The position numbers and the translations under genes are program-made. From DASXRA01 sp963737425 (GTDB lineage Bacteria; Actinomycetota; Actinomycetes; Mycobacteriales; Jatrophihabitantaceae), in the NCBI GenBank assembly GCA_963737425.1, contig CAVTSX010000004.1, positions 124,001-188,000 on the forward strand: a stretch of 64,000 nucleotides of DNA, given 5' to 3'. The notes below the pieces were generated by a model. It was not told the DNA's origin. It did no database searches and saw only the letters and a program-made list of their open reading frames with translations. Positions 44,083-53,270 of the stretch are shown here, piece after piece. The stretch's first letter is position 1. The number at the start of each line of letters is the position of its first letter.

Positions 44083-44922
44083 TCACCGCACCGATTTCCA
44101 GAACGACACGAATGCCTCGGCGGTCGACCGTGGATTCTCGACGGCAGGGGAGTGGGCGGCGTCGGGCACCTCGACGTAGGGCGCGCCGAGCCGTTTCGCC
44201 ATCTGCGCCTGGATCTGCGGCGTCCACGCGTCGTCGTTTGCGCCGCAGACGACAAGCAGGGCCAGCCCGGTTGCCGCCAGGTCGTCGACGCGATCGGCTT
44301 CGCCCAGCAGGGCATCGCCCATGCCGAGCAACATTGCCGGGTCGCCGGCCAGGAAGCGCCGGCGGAGGAAATCGGCCATCTCCGGAGGCCTTGCTACGTA
44401 GCCGGGCTCCGCCGACGACAGCGCCTCCATCGCGTCGTAGACGGCGGCCATGCCGTGGGTGGCGAGCACCGGGCGCAGCAGATTCATCCGGGCGCGTCGG
44501 CCCCCGTCCAGGCCGGCCGGACCGGAGTCCAGCAGGATCAGCGACGCGAAGGCCTCCGGCTCACTGAGCACCGCTGCGCGGGCGACGAGCCCGCCGAAGG
44601 AATGGCCGACGACGTGCACGTGAGGCCCGACCTGTGACGCCACCGCACGCAGGTCGGCCCCGAGCGAATCGACGGTGTAGGCGGTCGCGTCGCCGTGACC
44701 CGGCGACTCGAACTGCCCGCGCATGTCGATCGATGTGACGTGATACCCGGCGTCGGCGAGCGTGCCCAGGATCGGACTGAAGTCCTCCTTGGTGCCGGTG
44801 AAGCCGGGGACGAGCAGCGCCGGCTCATCACCGGCGGCGCCCGCTTGCAAGGCGGCAATCGGGCCACCCGGAATGTCGAACGTGACCCGCTCGACCGCTC
44901 CTGCCTCGAGCGGAGAGGTCAC
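44083..44922 (-). CDS. alpha/beta hydrolase
   Basis: A 279-residue cytosolic hydrolase. Ser108 lies in the nucleophile elbow VVGHSFGGL; LVPGFTGTKEDF is the oxyanion loop and VPDAAHSPAVENP holds the catalytic His. The substrate is unknown. The GTG at 44922 overlaps the stop of the upstream PQQ-propeller gene (GTGA) and begins VTSPLEAGAV; the longer open frame upstream is a shadow. Confidence 0.87.
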   Translation of the reverse strand: MTSPLEAGAVERVTFDIPGGPIAALQAGAAGDEPALLVPGFTGTKEDFSPILGTLADAGYHVTSIDMRGQFESPGHGDATAYTVDSLGADLRAVASQVGPHVHVVGHSFGGLVARAAVLSEPEAFASLILLDSGPAGLDGGRRARMNLLRPVLATHGMAAVYDAMEALSSAEPGYVARPPEMADFLRRRFLAGDPAMLLGMGDALLGEADRVDDLAATGLALLVVCGANDDAWTPQIQAQMAKRLGAPYVEVPDAAHSPAVENPRSTAEAFVSFWKSVR

Positions 44923-46175
44923 TGGTACACCGTCGTGGACGAACCGGCGAGGAGAAACCCGTTGCCCAGCGGGAAGACCTGTACGCCCGGGCCCCCGGGC
45001 GGCGCGGCGAGCGGGTATTCGGTCGTCACCTTGCCGGTGTTGCCGTCGAGCGCAGCCACTCCGGACGAGGTCGGCGCCAACACCGTCGCGTCGTTGAGAT
45101 CGGGAACGGCGCTCACGCCGTCGTTGGCGGTGACGGTTGGCAGCGCGTCGGCTGCAGCCGTCCAGGTCTGCGCGCCTGAACTGTCCAGCGCGTACACGGT
45201 GCCGCCGATCCAGACGAGCTCGGCATGGGCTGTGGACACCCGGTTGATGTCGTCGAGCGTGGTCGGTACCGGGTTCAGCGCTTTGCGGGCAACCACCGTG
45301 CCCTTGTTGGCGTCGTAGGTGACCAGCTGGCTCGTGGCGGGATCCAGCGCGCCGACGAACGAGTCGGCGGCGACGGGCACGGCGTCGGTCTTGTCGAGGC
45401 GCCACTTGATCGGCTTCGGGTCCTTCGACTCGTCGCCGGCGTTGGGATCGTGCAGCGCGAGGTGCTCACCGTCGGCGCACTGCTGGCTGATCAGTGTGCC
45501 GGCGCTGCCGAGCACGGCACTTCTGGTGTGGCATCCGTCTGGCTCGAGGTAGTTCCAGCGATCCAGGCCGCTTGCGGGATCGACGGCGTGCACTGCGGCG
45601 TCGGTGACGATCAGCAGCGTGTACGAGGACACCTGGTACGAGGGGTGACCGTTGTCGGTCAGCGTGCGGTCCCATTGCCGTTTGCCGCTCTGGGAATCGA
45701 GCGTGGTCACCTCGTCGCAGTTGCCGTCCTTCGCATAGATCGCGATGGTGTTGCCGCCGGCCTGCGCTGCTGTGCACACCGTGCGATCCGAGCGGGTGTA
45801 GGACCACACAACCTTTCCGGTCAGGGCATCGCGCCCGGTGACGGCGTGGCGCGAGTAGGTGATGACAGTGCCGCCCGTGAACGGGGTGCCGATCGCAGTG
45901 GCGTCCGTGCTCTGCCACGCAAGGGCAGGCTGCGCGGCTGGTGTACCTTGCCGAACCGAGCGTGGCGGATTCGCCGCTGTGCGTAGGTGGACGTGTGTGA
46001 TCTCGCCGCTGAACCAGACGACGATCGCCACGGCGACGCCGGCCGCGACGACTGCGGCGATTGCCGCGAAGTACCAGCGGCGTTGGCGCCGCATCGAGGC
46101 GACATGACGTTCGAGCGCTATGTGCGCCGGATCGGGCGGCGCGCCCTGCTCGTCGAGATCCTCGTCGACCGTCAC
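44919..46175 (-). CDS. membrane-anchored PQQ-like beta-propeller protein (Rv3212-like)
   Basis: A 418-residue protein with a cytosolic N-terminus of about 32 residues, one TM segment (WYFAAIAAVVAAGVAVAIVV), and an outer beta-propeller of PQQ-type repeats such as HAVTGRDALTGKVVWSYTRS, TTLDSQSGKRQWDRTLTD and VAALDGNTGKVT. The position next to a RhlE-type helicase matches M. tuberculosis Rv3211/Rv3212 as I remember it. No quinone enzyme residues are evident, so a scaffold or sensing role is as likely as enzymatic activity. Confidence 0.82.
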   Translation of the reverse strand: MTVDEDLDEQGAPPDPAHIALERHVASMRRQRRWYFAAIAAVVAAGVAVAIVVWFSGEITHVHLRTAANPPRSVRQGTPAAQPALAWQSTDATAIGTPFTGGTVITYSRHAVTGRDALTGKVVWSYTRSDRTVCTAAQAGGNTIAIYAKDGNCDEVTTLDSQSGKRQWDRTLTDNGHPSYQVSSYTLLIVTDAAVHAVDPASGLDRWNYLEPDGCHTRSAVLGSAGTLISQQCADGEHLALHDPNAGDESKDPKPIKWRLDKTDAVPVAADSFVGALDPATSQLVTYDANKGTVVARKALNPVPTTLDDINRVSTAHAELVWIGGTVYALDSSGAQTWTAAADALPTVTANDGVSAVPDLNDATVLAPTSSGVAALDGNTGKVTTEYPLAAPPGGPGVQVFPLGNGFLLAGSSTTVYQ

Positions 46176-46203
46176 GGGTCAATCCTCGCGCATGTCCGGC
46201 GCG

Positions 46204-47799
46204 TTACTCGGCGGCGGGGCCGTTCGATCCGCGGCGCCGGTGCCGACCGGTACGCCGCGGGGTGGCTGCAGTGTCGGCGCTCGCCTGGCCGCCGTCTGCT
46301 TGGCCGCTCGGTGTGTCGCCTCGCTCGATCGGCTGGCCGGCGCGGGTACGCCTGCGTGCGCGATGTGGACGGTCGACCCTCGAGTTGCCCGTGCGCGGTT
46401 GCTCGATCGGCGCGACGGTGACCCGGCGACGTTCCGGCTTCGCCCGGCGCCCGCCGAGATCTTCGACCTGTTCGGCGTCCAGGCCGGCCCGGGTTCGCTC
46501 TGCGCGGGGCAGGGTCGGTCCGGCGTCGGCCGGGATGTCGAGTTCGAGGAAAAGGTGTTCTGAGGTCGAGTACGTCTCCGGCGGTTCGTGGAACGGCAGG
46601 CCGAGCGCGTCGCAGATCATCCGCCAGCGCGGCACCTCGTCCCAGTCGACCAGCGTGATCGCCGTGCCGGACGCGCCGGCCCGGGCGGTACGTCCGATCC
46701 GGTGGATGTAGTTCTTGTCGTCTTCGGGCGCCTGGTAGTTGATGACGTGAGTGACGCCCTCGACGTCCAGACCGCGGGCCGCCACATCGGTGGCCACCAG
46801 CACATCGACCTTGCCGGAGCGGAACGCGCGCAGCGCCTGCTCGCGCGCGCCCTGTCCGAGATCGCCGTGCACTGCCGCGGCGGCGAATCCCCGGTCGAGC
46901 AGGTCGTCGGCGACCTTCGCCGCGGTGCGCTTCGTCCGGGTGAAGATCATCGTGAGGCCGCGTCCGCGCGCTTGCAGGACTCGGGCAAGCAGCTCGGTTT
47001 TGTCCAGGGCGTGTGCCCGGTAGGCGAACTGGTCGACATGCTCGATCGCGGGGGCATCGTCGCTGCGCTGCTCGGCGCGGATCTGGACGGGTTGGCTGAG
47101 GAACTTGCGCGCCAGCGCGACGATCGGTCCCGGCATCGTGGCCGAGAAGAGCATCGTCTGGCGCTGGGCCGGTAGCCGGGCGAGCAGCTTCTCGATGTCG
47201 GGGAGGAATCCGAGGTCGAGCATCTCGTCGGCTTCGTCCAGCACCAGGATGCGCACCGAGCCCAGACGGAGGTGCCCCTGCTGGGCGAGGTCGAGCAAGC
47301 GTCCCGGCGTGCCGACGACGAGGTCGACGCCGCGCTTGAGCGCCGTCGTCTGCGGTTCGTAGGCCCGTCCGCCGTAGATGGTGAGTACCCGGGCGCCGAG
47401 CTGGCGGCTGGCCGCGGTGAGGTCGCCTGCGACCTGCACGGCCAGTTCGCGGGTGGGCGCGACGACGAGCGCCTGCGGTGGCGCGCCCTTGACCCCCGGC
47501 AGCTCCAGCTGGTTGAGCAGCGGTACGCCGAAACCGAGCGTCTTGCCCGTGCCGGTGCGCGCCTGGCCGATCAGGTCGTTGCCGGCGAGGGCGATCGGGA
47601 GGGTCAGTTCCTGGATCGCGAACGTGCGGGTGATCCCCACCGCTTCGAGCGCGGCGACAATCTCTTCACGGATGGGGAAGTCGGAGAACGCCGGACTTTC
47701 CGGACTCACCGGTGCGCGCGCGGCGAGCGGCTGGACGTCTTCGGCCGGCGTGATCGGTTCGTCGTGCATGGTGGTCAGGTTGCTGGGTGGTTCGGTCAT
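46204..47799 (-). CDS. rhlE: DEAD-box RNA helicase
   Basis: A 531-residue ATP-dependent RNA helicase. The Q motif is in FAIQELTLPIAL, Walker A ARTGTGKT is at 80-87, PTRELA about 115-120, TPGR about 164-167, DEAD 188-191, SAT in MLFSATMP, and motif VI HRIGRTARAG. The last 130 residues are basic and disordered and should bind RNA. The ATG at 47799 has AAGGA 6 nt upstream; ATG 47820 is in frame but lacks a site. It heads a four-gene minus-strand operon to 43290. Confidence 0.93.
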   Translation of the reverse strand: MTEPPSNLTTMHDEPITPAEDVQPLAARAPVSPESPAFSDFPIREEIVAALEAVGITRTFAIQELTLPIALAGNDLIGQARTGTGKTLGFGVPLLNQLELPGVKGAPPQALVVAPTRELAVQVAGDLTAASRQLGARVLTIYGGRAYEPQTTALKRGVDLVVGTPGRLLDLAQQGHLRLGSVRILVLDEADEMLDLGFLPDIEKLLARLPAQRQTMLFSATMPGPIVALARKFLSQPVQIRAEQRSDDAPAIEHVDQFAYRAHALDKTELLARVLQARGRGLTMIFTRTKRTAAKVADDLLDRGFAAAAVHGDLGQGAREQALRAFRSGKVDVLVATDVAARGLDVEGVTHVINYQAPEDDKNYIHRIGRTARAGASGTAITLVDWDEVPRWRMICDALGLPFHEPPETYSTSEHLFLELDIPADAGPTLPRAERTRAGLDAEQVEDLGGRRAKPERRRVTVAPIEQPRTGNSRVDRPHRARRRTRAGQPIERGDTPSGQADGGQASADTAATPRRTGRHRRRGSNGPAAE

Positions 47800-47975
47800 G
47801 AATGTCCTTGTGTCGAGCATCGGTCGTGCGCCGACCTGCTCGAGGACGTCCGGCCGGAGAGGGCCGGAGGGCCGGCGAGACAGTGCGCTCGCGGCAGAAG
47901 CGGTCAACGCGGAGATACGGACTGCCGCGGTTGTCGTGACGGTCCGGTTACTGAGTCTAGCCGCCGCCGGCGAGA

Positions 47976-47981
47976 TACCCT
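47976..47981 (+). promoter_or_regulatory. -10 element for the ferritin-like gene
   Basis: TACCCT in GATACCCT stands exactly 6 nt before the GTG at 47988, with no Shine-Dalgarno: a typical leaderless arrangement. Confidence 0.5.
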
Positions 47982-47987
47982 GCCGCC

Positions 47988-48632
47988 GTGCCCGATCACG
48001 CTGCGCTCGTCGACCTGCTCGGTGCTCTGGCCTATGGTGAATTGACAGCATTCGACCGTCTTGCTGAGGATGCCCGGATGGCGCCGTCGCTGTCCGGGCG
48101 CGCCGCTTTGGCCGGGATGGCGGCCATCGAGATCGGTCACTATCGGCGCCTCGCCGAGCACCTGGACTCGCTCGGAGTGCCGCCGCAGGAGGCGATGGCA
48201 CCGTTCGTCGCGGCGCTCGACGGATTCCACGCCATGACGGTGCCGTCCAACTGGCTCGAGGGCCTGGTCAAGGCGTACGTCGGCGACGGCCTGGCCGCCG
48301 ATTTTTATCGGGAGATCGCCGGCTTCGTCGATCCGGCCACCCATGAGTTGATCATCGACGTGCTTGCTGACACGGGCAGCGCAGCCTTCGCGGTGCGCGA
48401 GGTGCGTGCCGCGATCGCCGCGCAGCCGGCCTTGGCCGGCCGTCTCGCGCTGTGGGCGAGACGATTGGTGGGCGAGGCGATAAGCCAGACCCAGCATGTG
48501 CTCGCCGAGCACGATTCGCTCGCAGAATTGCTCATGCGTGGCACGGGGGATCTCACCGGTGTCGCCGAGTTGATCCGGCGGATCACCGATCGGCACGCGG
48601 AGCGCATGGCCACGCTCGGGCTGGCCAGCTAA
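47988..48632 (+). CDS. ferritin-like fold protein (MiaE-like, Rv3210c type)
   Basis: A 214-residue all-helical protein of the diiron ferritin-like group. Helices carry GALAYGELTAFDRLAEDARM (Glu ligand), AIEIGHYRRLAEHL (ExxH), VKAYVGDGLAADFYREIA and ISQTQHVLAEHDSLAELL. MiaE enzymes hydroxylate a tRNA modification, but these actinobacterial relatives are uncharacterised and metal binding is not assured. It diverges from the DEAD-box gene, as in mycobacteria. Confidence 0.82.
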   Translation: MPDHAALVDLLGALAYGELTAFDRLAEDARMAPSLSGRAALAGMAAIEIGHYRRLAEHLDSLGVPPQEAMAPFVAALDGFHAMTVPSNWLEGLVKAYVGDGLAADFYREIAGFVDPATHELIIDVLADTGSAAFAVREVRAAIAAQPALAGRLALWARRLVGEAISQTQHVLAEHDSLAELLMRGTGDLTGVAELIRRITDRHAERMATLGLAS

Positions 48633-49232
48633 GCCGTCTCGCTCTCGCGGGTCTCCGGCTCGCTGCCGTTTCGGCGGTTTCTGCTCAGCCTTGGCCCAGA
48701 TGGTAGGGCGGTATGGCCTCGGGTGCTGAGTCGGATGAGAGCTCGCCGGGTGCCTGGATCTGCCTGGAATACAAGGGGATTCTGGTTGGACGGGGTCTGC
48801 GGGGTCTGCGGTGACGCTGATCCGTAGTGCGCGGTCGCGGAGGTGACCGACGCGAGCGCATCGACCGCGCGGACGCGCTGGTGGATTTGGGCGTGGCGGC
48901 GGTTGATGAGCATGGTCGACCAGTAGTGATCGCCACGGCGAGGCAAGGAATGCCGCGTACACCCGAACCGCGTTCACGTCCCGACCGCCGCAGGGCGGAC
49001 GCCGCGGCTCGTCCAGATCGCACCGGTCAGTTGTCGGCGCGGATGTCGGTCCGGGTGTGGTCGCGGGTGGAGTGCAGGCTGCGGACCGGCCGACCAGCCT
49101 GTCCCAACCGCCGACGCTCAGATCGCCATCATCTTCTGAATGGCTTGCCGGGACACCCCAAGCTCCCGAGCCGGGTCAACATTTCGCGGACGACCGCAGG
49201 CCAGGTCGGCATGACGAAACGTGCGGGGCCGT
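48633..49232. other. 600-nt gene-poor stretch with a possible HTH remnant
   Basis: No frame here has a convincing start, ribosome site and protein-like sequence. On the minus strand, 49118-49225 encodes a fragment reading LACGRPRNVDPARELGVSRQ then AIQKMMAI and a stop, reminiscent of the GRPR linker plus HTH at the end of serine resolvases. It lies just past the DUF3107 stop and has no start codon. The rest shows nothing I can identify. Confidence 0.45.
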
Positions 49233-49460
49233 TCAGCCGGCTACGAAACCGACCCTGCGGACGTCGGCCTGAGCGATCTCGACGTACGCGATGAGGTTCG
49301 CGGGCACGATCACCTTGCGGCCCTTCTCATCGCTGAGCGACAGGTTGCCGTCGACGCTCTTCAGCGCCGCGGCTACTGCCGCCTCGACCTCTTCCTGGGT
49401 CTGCGCGCTCTCCAGCACGATCTCGCGCGGCGTGTGCAACACGCCGATCTTGACATCCAC
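49233..49460 (-). CDS. DUF3107-family small protein (TB9.4/Rv3208A type)
   Basis: A 75-residue conserved actinobacterial protein: VDVKIGVLHTPREIVLES, VEAAVAAALKSVDGNLSLSD and a C-terminal KKV-type strand ending RRVGFVAG. Function is unknown. The GTG at 49460 has a strong AGGAGG 5 nt upstream and matches the family N-terminus; the open frame continues to 49490. It lies downstream of the TetR gene as in mycobacteria. Confidence 0.88.
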   Translation of the reverse strand: MDVKIGVLHTPREIVLESAQTQEEVEAAVAAALKSVDGNLSLSDEKGRKVIVPANLIAYVEIAQADVRRVGFVAG

Positions 49461-49572
49461 GCGGACCTCCTGGTGCGACGTCTGACTCATGCGGTGCCCA
49501 CGCTAGTCGAGTCCCGATGCGTCGCGCCGCGCGGCCGCTGCGCCGTCAGCGAACGGCGGACCGGCCGGTCGG

Positions 49573-50214
49573 TCAAATCTCGGGATCTTCCTGCCGCGGG
49601 AAGTTCGAGATCCCGCGCCACAGCAGCGACTCGAGCAGGTGCACGGCATCGGCGTGCGGCACCGGCCGATCGTTGTCGAGCCACCATCTCGCGGCCACCT
49701 GAGCGGCCCCGGTCAACGTCATTGCGAGCAATTCGGCACGGGACGAATCCAGTCCGGTGTCGGCCGCGACGGTGTCGGCGACGGCATGCATGATCTCGTT
49801 GGTACCGCGTTCCACCCGGTCACGCACAGCCGGGTCGTTGCCGAGGTCGGTCTCGAATATCAGCCGGAACGCCCCAGGTGCGCTGCGTGCGGTGCCGTCG
49901 ACGAAGTCGAAGTAGGCCGTCAGCACGCCGTGTACGCGCTGCTGGTTGTCGTCGGTACCGGCCAGCGCATCTTTGATGGCGCCGGTAAGCGCTGTGGCCT
50001 GCTCGTCGATCAGGGCGAGGTAGAGCTCGAGCTTGCCCGGGAAATGTTGATACAGCACGGGTTTGGAGACGCCGGCGCGCTCGGCGATGTCGTCCATCGC
50101 GGCAGCGTGATAGCCGTTCGCGATGAAGACCTCCTGCGCTGCGGCGAGTAGCTGCCGTCGGCGGGCCGACCGTGGCAGCCTGCTGCCCCTGGCGGCATCG
50201 ACGGTGTCCGGCAT
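49573..50214 (-). CDS. TetR-family transcriptional regulator
   Basis: A 213-residue regulator. The N-terminal HTH is RRRQLLAAAQEVFIANGYHA followed by AMDDIAERAGVSKPVLYQHF and PGKLELYLAL. The C-terminal domain is the type shared by Rv3208-like proteins, with FDFVDGTARSAPGAFRLIFE. The ATG at 50214 (MPDTVDAARG) has GAGGGGA upstream, and TATCAT about 25-30 nt further upstream may be its -10. Target genes are unknown; adjacency to DUF3107 is conserved in mycobacteria. Confidence 0.9.
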   Translation of the reverse strand: MPDTVDAARGSRLPRSARRRQLLAAAQEVFIANGYHAAAMDDIAERAGVSKPVLYQHFPGKLELYLALIDEQATALTGAIKDALAGTDDNQQRVHGVLTAYFDFVDGTARSAPGAFRLIFETDLGNDPAVRDRVERGTNEIMHAVADTVAADTGLDSSRAELLAMTLTGAAQVAARWWLDNDRPVPHADAVHLLESLLWRGISNFPRQEDPEI

Positions 50215-50351
50215 GCGGAAGTCCCCTCTTATTGCGCGAAATGATAGTGCCCGTACTGGATATGCCGCGTCGTGAGCGCCTTTGACGCGCACCGGAAGTG
50301 TCGTCCTGTCGGCCGGCCCTTCGCTACCGCGGCACGCCCGCCGCCGCGACA

Positions 50352-51281
50352 CTAGCTGGCGGGCACCGCGGGCGCTCGCGGCAGCCGCACCCGGGCCGAG
50401 TCGTCCAAGGCGGCGGCGAAGCGATCGTCGTGCGCCTCGACACGCTCGAGCACCTCGGGCGCGGTGAACGAAAGGGGTGGCCCGTCCTCGACCTCCTGCC
50501 AGTCGAGGGGAGTCGACACGGTGGGCTGCGGTCGAGCGCGCAGGGAATAGGGCGCGACGGTCGTCTTCGCCGCGTTGTTCTGGCTCCAGTCGACGAAGAC
50601 CTTGCCGCGCCGCAGGTTCTTAGCCATTTTCGAGACGACGAGGCGTGGATGTTCAGCCTCCAGAACCCGCGCGACCGCTTGCGCATACTCCGATGTCGTG
50701 TCGCCGTCGGTGACCGTGATCGGCGCGCTGACCTGCATGCCCTTAGAGCCGGATGTCTTGACTACCGGCGTCAACCCGTTCTCGGTCAGCAGGTCGCGCA
50801 GCAGCAGGGCGACCTCGCAACACTGGGTGATGTCGGCGGGAGCGCCGGGATCGAGATCGAACACGATCAGATCGGTACGAGGCTTGCGGCCTCGGGGCGC
50901 AATGTGCCATTGCGGTACGTGCAGTTCGAGTGCCGCGAGGTTGGCCAACCAGACGAGAGTTGCCAGCTCCTCGACCACGACGAAGTCGATCGTCTCGCGG
51001 TTCATGGTGGAGCCGGGCACCGGCAGCGTGACGGTCCGGACCCAGGACGGTGTGCCACGCGGGGCGTTCTTCTCGAAGAAGAATGCGCCGTCGACGCCGT
51101 TGGGGTAACGCTTCACGGTCAACGGCCGCCCGGCCAGATGCGGCAGCAACACCGGCGCCATCCGGCTGTAGTAGTCGATGATCTCGCCCTTGGTGAAGCC
51201 GGTTTCGGGATAGAGCACCTTGTCCAGGTTGGACAGGCGAAGATGCCTGCCCTCGACCTCCACCGTGATCCGTTCAGGCAT
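50352..51281 (-). CDS. NHEJ DNA polymerase (LigD polymerase-domain protein)
   Basis: A 309-residue AEP-type primase-polymerase that fills ends during non-homologous end joining. It has RLSNLDKVLYPETGFTKGEI, YFEKNAP-like AFFFEKNAPRGTP, the metal pair in LIVFDLDPG, TSGSKGMQV, and a C-terminal AKTTVAPYSLRARPQPTVST. It is free-standing, without ligase or phosphoesterase domains. The ATG at 51281 overlaps the upstream ligase stop by 8 nt, so polymerase and ligase are co-translated. Confidence 0.93.
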   Translation of the reverse strand: MPERITVEVEGRHLRLSNLDKVLYPETGFTKGEIIDYYSRMAPVLLPHLAGRPLTVKRYPNGVDGAFFFEKNAPRGTPSWVRTVTLPVPGSTMNRETIDFVVVEELATLVWLANLAALELHVPQWHIAPRGRKPRTDLIVFDLDPGAPADITQCCEVALLLRDLLTENGLTPVVKTSGSKGMQVSAPITVTDGDTTSEYAQAVARVLEAEHPRLVVSKMAKNLRRGKVFVDWSQNNAAKTTVAPYSLRARPQPTVSTPLDWQEVEDGPPLSFTAPEVLERVEAHDDRFAAALDDSARVRLPRAPAVPAS

Positions 51282-52215
51282 TGCGGCCAACCTCTCGGGC
51301 GTGCTTGTCGGTACGTATCGCGAGAAACACCGGGTGGCGCAGCCGGCCGTCATCGGCCCAGTGGGAGTAGGAGACATCGACGACGACCTCGGGCTCGACC
51401 CAGGACGTGACCCGGCCGGGCGACGGTGCCGGCACCGTCCTCAGTGGACAGTCGGGCCTGGCGACGAGCAGAGATCGCAGCTGCGCCGACTCGCGGCCGG
51501 ACAGCCCACTGCCCACCTTGCCGGCGAAGCGCAACTCGTCCCCGTCGTAGTAGCCGAGCAACAGCGAGCTCAACATCGCGCTGCCGTCCAGCGCGTCCGC
51601 CTCCCATCCGACGACGACGAATTCGTCACGGCGAACGAACTTGACCTTCACCCAGTCCGCGGCGCGGCGTCCCACGTGGTAGCGACTCGACACGCGCTTG
51701 GCGACGACACCTTCCAGACCATGTTGGCGAGCCGCGACCTCGGTCGCCGCACCGTCGTCGAACGATGGACTGACCGTCCACTGTGGATGGTCGGCCGCCA
51801 GCCGGTCGAGCGTTGCCCGCCGTTCGGTGAGCGGGCGGGCGGTGAGGTCGACGCCGTACAGGCGCAGCAGATCGAACGCGATGAACGACACCGGTGCCTC
51901 GCCGGCGAGGCGGGCGGCCTGGATCGGCGAGCGAACGTGCATGCGGGTCTGCAGCAAGCCGAATGACGGGCGGCCGGCGGCGAAGGCGACGATCTCACCG
52001 TCGGCGAGCGCGTCCTCGATGCCCTCGCCCAGGGACGAGAGTTCCGGGTAGGCGACGGTGGCATCGCTGCCCAGCCTCGTGCTCACGTGCACCGCACCGG
52101 CCCGCACCTCCACAAGCGCCCGAATACCGTCCCATTTGAACTCGTATGTCCAGTCCGGCCCCGTCGGCAGCGTCTCGGCGGACGTCGCGAGCATCGGCCT
52201 GATCGGGGCTGGCAC
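51274..52215 (-). CDS. ATP-dependent DNA ligase (LigD/LigC-type)
   Basis: A 313-residue ligase with nucleotidyl Lys27 in motif I (YEFKWDGIRALVEV), DGEIVAF, FIAFDLLRL, GLEGVVAKR and motif V WVKVK, plus a C-terminal OB fold ending in RHPVFLAIRTDK. It seals breaks in Ku-dependent end joining. It is separate from the polymerase domain with which it is fused in mycobacterial LigD. The GTG at 52215 faces ku across a 118-nt gap. Confidence 0.92.
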   Translation of the reverse strand: MPAPIRPMLATSAETLPTGPDWTYEFKWDGIRALVEVRAGAVHVSTRLGSDATVAYPELSSLGEGIEDALADGEIVAFAAGRPSFGLLQTRMHVRSPIQAARLAGEAPVSFIAFDLLRLYGVDLTARPLTERRATLDRLAADHPQWTVSPSFDDGAATEVAARQHGLEGVVAKRVSSRYHVGRRAADWVKVKFVRRDEFVVVGWEADALDGSAMLSSLLLGYYDGDELRFAGKVGSGLSGRESAQLRSLLVARPDCPLRTVPAPSPGRVTSWVEPEVVVDVSYSHWADDGRLRHPVFLAIRTDKHAREVGRNA

Positions 52216-52333
52216 AGGTCAATCCTGCCCCGCGAACCGGTGGATGATACGCAGATCTTCCTGTCGATCTGCCCCTGACGGCGGCTGGTGGGCCATCATG
52301 GACGTCTGTGTGATCGAGGGAACGGGTGAGGCG

Positions 52334-53260
52334 ATGCGTGCAATCTGGAAGGGCGCGGTGTCCTTCGGTCTGGTGAACATCGGCGTGCGGATGTTCGCGG
52401 CGACAGAGGAGCGCGACGTCAGCTTCCACCAGGTGCGCCGCGCCGACGGCTCGCGCATCCGGTACAAACGCGTCGCCGAGGCCGACGGCGAAGAGGTTGC
52501 GTATGCCGACATCGCGAAGGGCTACCCGTTGCCGAGCGGCGAGACCGTGGTTCTCACCGACGACGACTTCGCCGATCTGCCGTTACCCAGCGCGCATGTT
52601 GTCGACGTGCTGCAATTCGTCCCGGTCGATCAGGTTGACCCGATCTACTTCGCCAAGAGCTACTACCTCGAACCCGACCAGCAGGCGGTGAAGCCGTACG
52701 TGCTGCTGCGCGACGCACTCGAGGGCAGCGGCATGGTCGGGCTGGTGAAGGTGGCGCTGCGCAATCGCGAGCAACTGGCGACGCTTCGCGTACGCGAGGG
52801 TGTGATCGTCCTCGAGACCATGGTCTGGCCCGACGAGGTGCGTGACGCCGCCTTCGGCTTCCTCGATCAGGACGTGACGCTCCGGCCGCAGGAGCGTGCG
52901 ATGGCCGAGTCGCTGGTCGCCAGCATGGCCGGCGATTTCGAGCCCGAGCAGTACACCGACGAATATCGCGAGGCCCTGCAGCAGGTGATCGATGCGAAGA
53001 TCGAGGGCCGCGAGGTCGTCGATACGAGCCCGGAAAAGCCCGACACCGGGCAGGTGGTCGACCTCATGGCAGCGCTTCGGGCTTCCGTCGACGCGGCCAA
53101 GCGCGGCCGCGGCGAGACGTCCTCGTCGTCGCGTTCTGCGTCGGCGAGCAAGTCGACGCCGGTCAAGCGGGCGCCGGCCAACAAGGCCGCGGCGAAGAAG
53201 ACCGCCACCAAGGCGCCGGCGAAGAAGGCGGCAAAGACGGCCCGCCGCAAGTCGGCGTAG
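52334..53260 (+). CDS. ku: Ku end-binding protein
   Basis: A 308-residue homodimeric Ku ring that binds DNA ends and recruits the ligase and polymerase. It begins MRAIWKGAVSFGLVNIGVRM, the canonical Ku start, with the core ending near ESLVASMAGDFEPEQYTDEY. The C-terminal 60 residues are Lys/Ala-rich (KKAAK-type repeats), an extended basic tail known to aid DNA binding in some actinobacteria. It diverges from the ligase/polymerase pair. Confidence 0.95.
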   Translation: MRAIWKGAVSFGLVNIGVRMFAATEERDVSFHQVRRADGSRIRYKRVAEADGEEVAYADIAKGYPLPSGETVVLTDDDFADLPLPSAHVVDVLQFVPVDQVDPIYFAKSYYLEPDQQAVKPYVLLRDALEGSGMVGLVKVALRNREQLATLRVREGVIVLETMVWPDEVRDAAFGFLDQDVTLRPQERAMAESLVASMAGDFEPEQYTDEYREALQQVIDAKIEGREVVDTSPEKPDTGQVVDLMAALRASVDAAKRGRGETSSSSRSASASKSTPVKRAPANKAAAKKTATKAPAKKAAKTARRKSA

Positions 53261-53270
53261 GCACAGCGAG

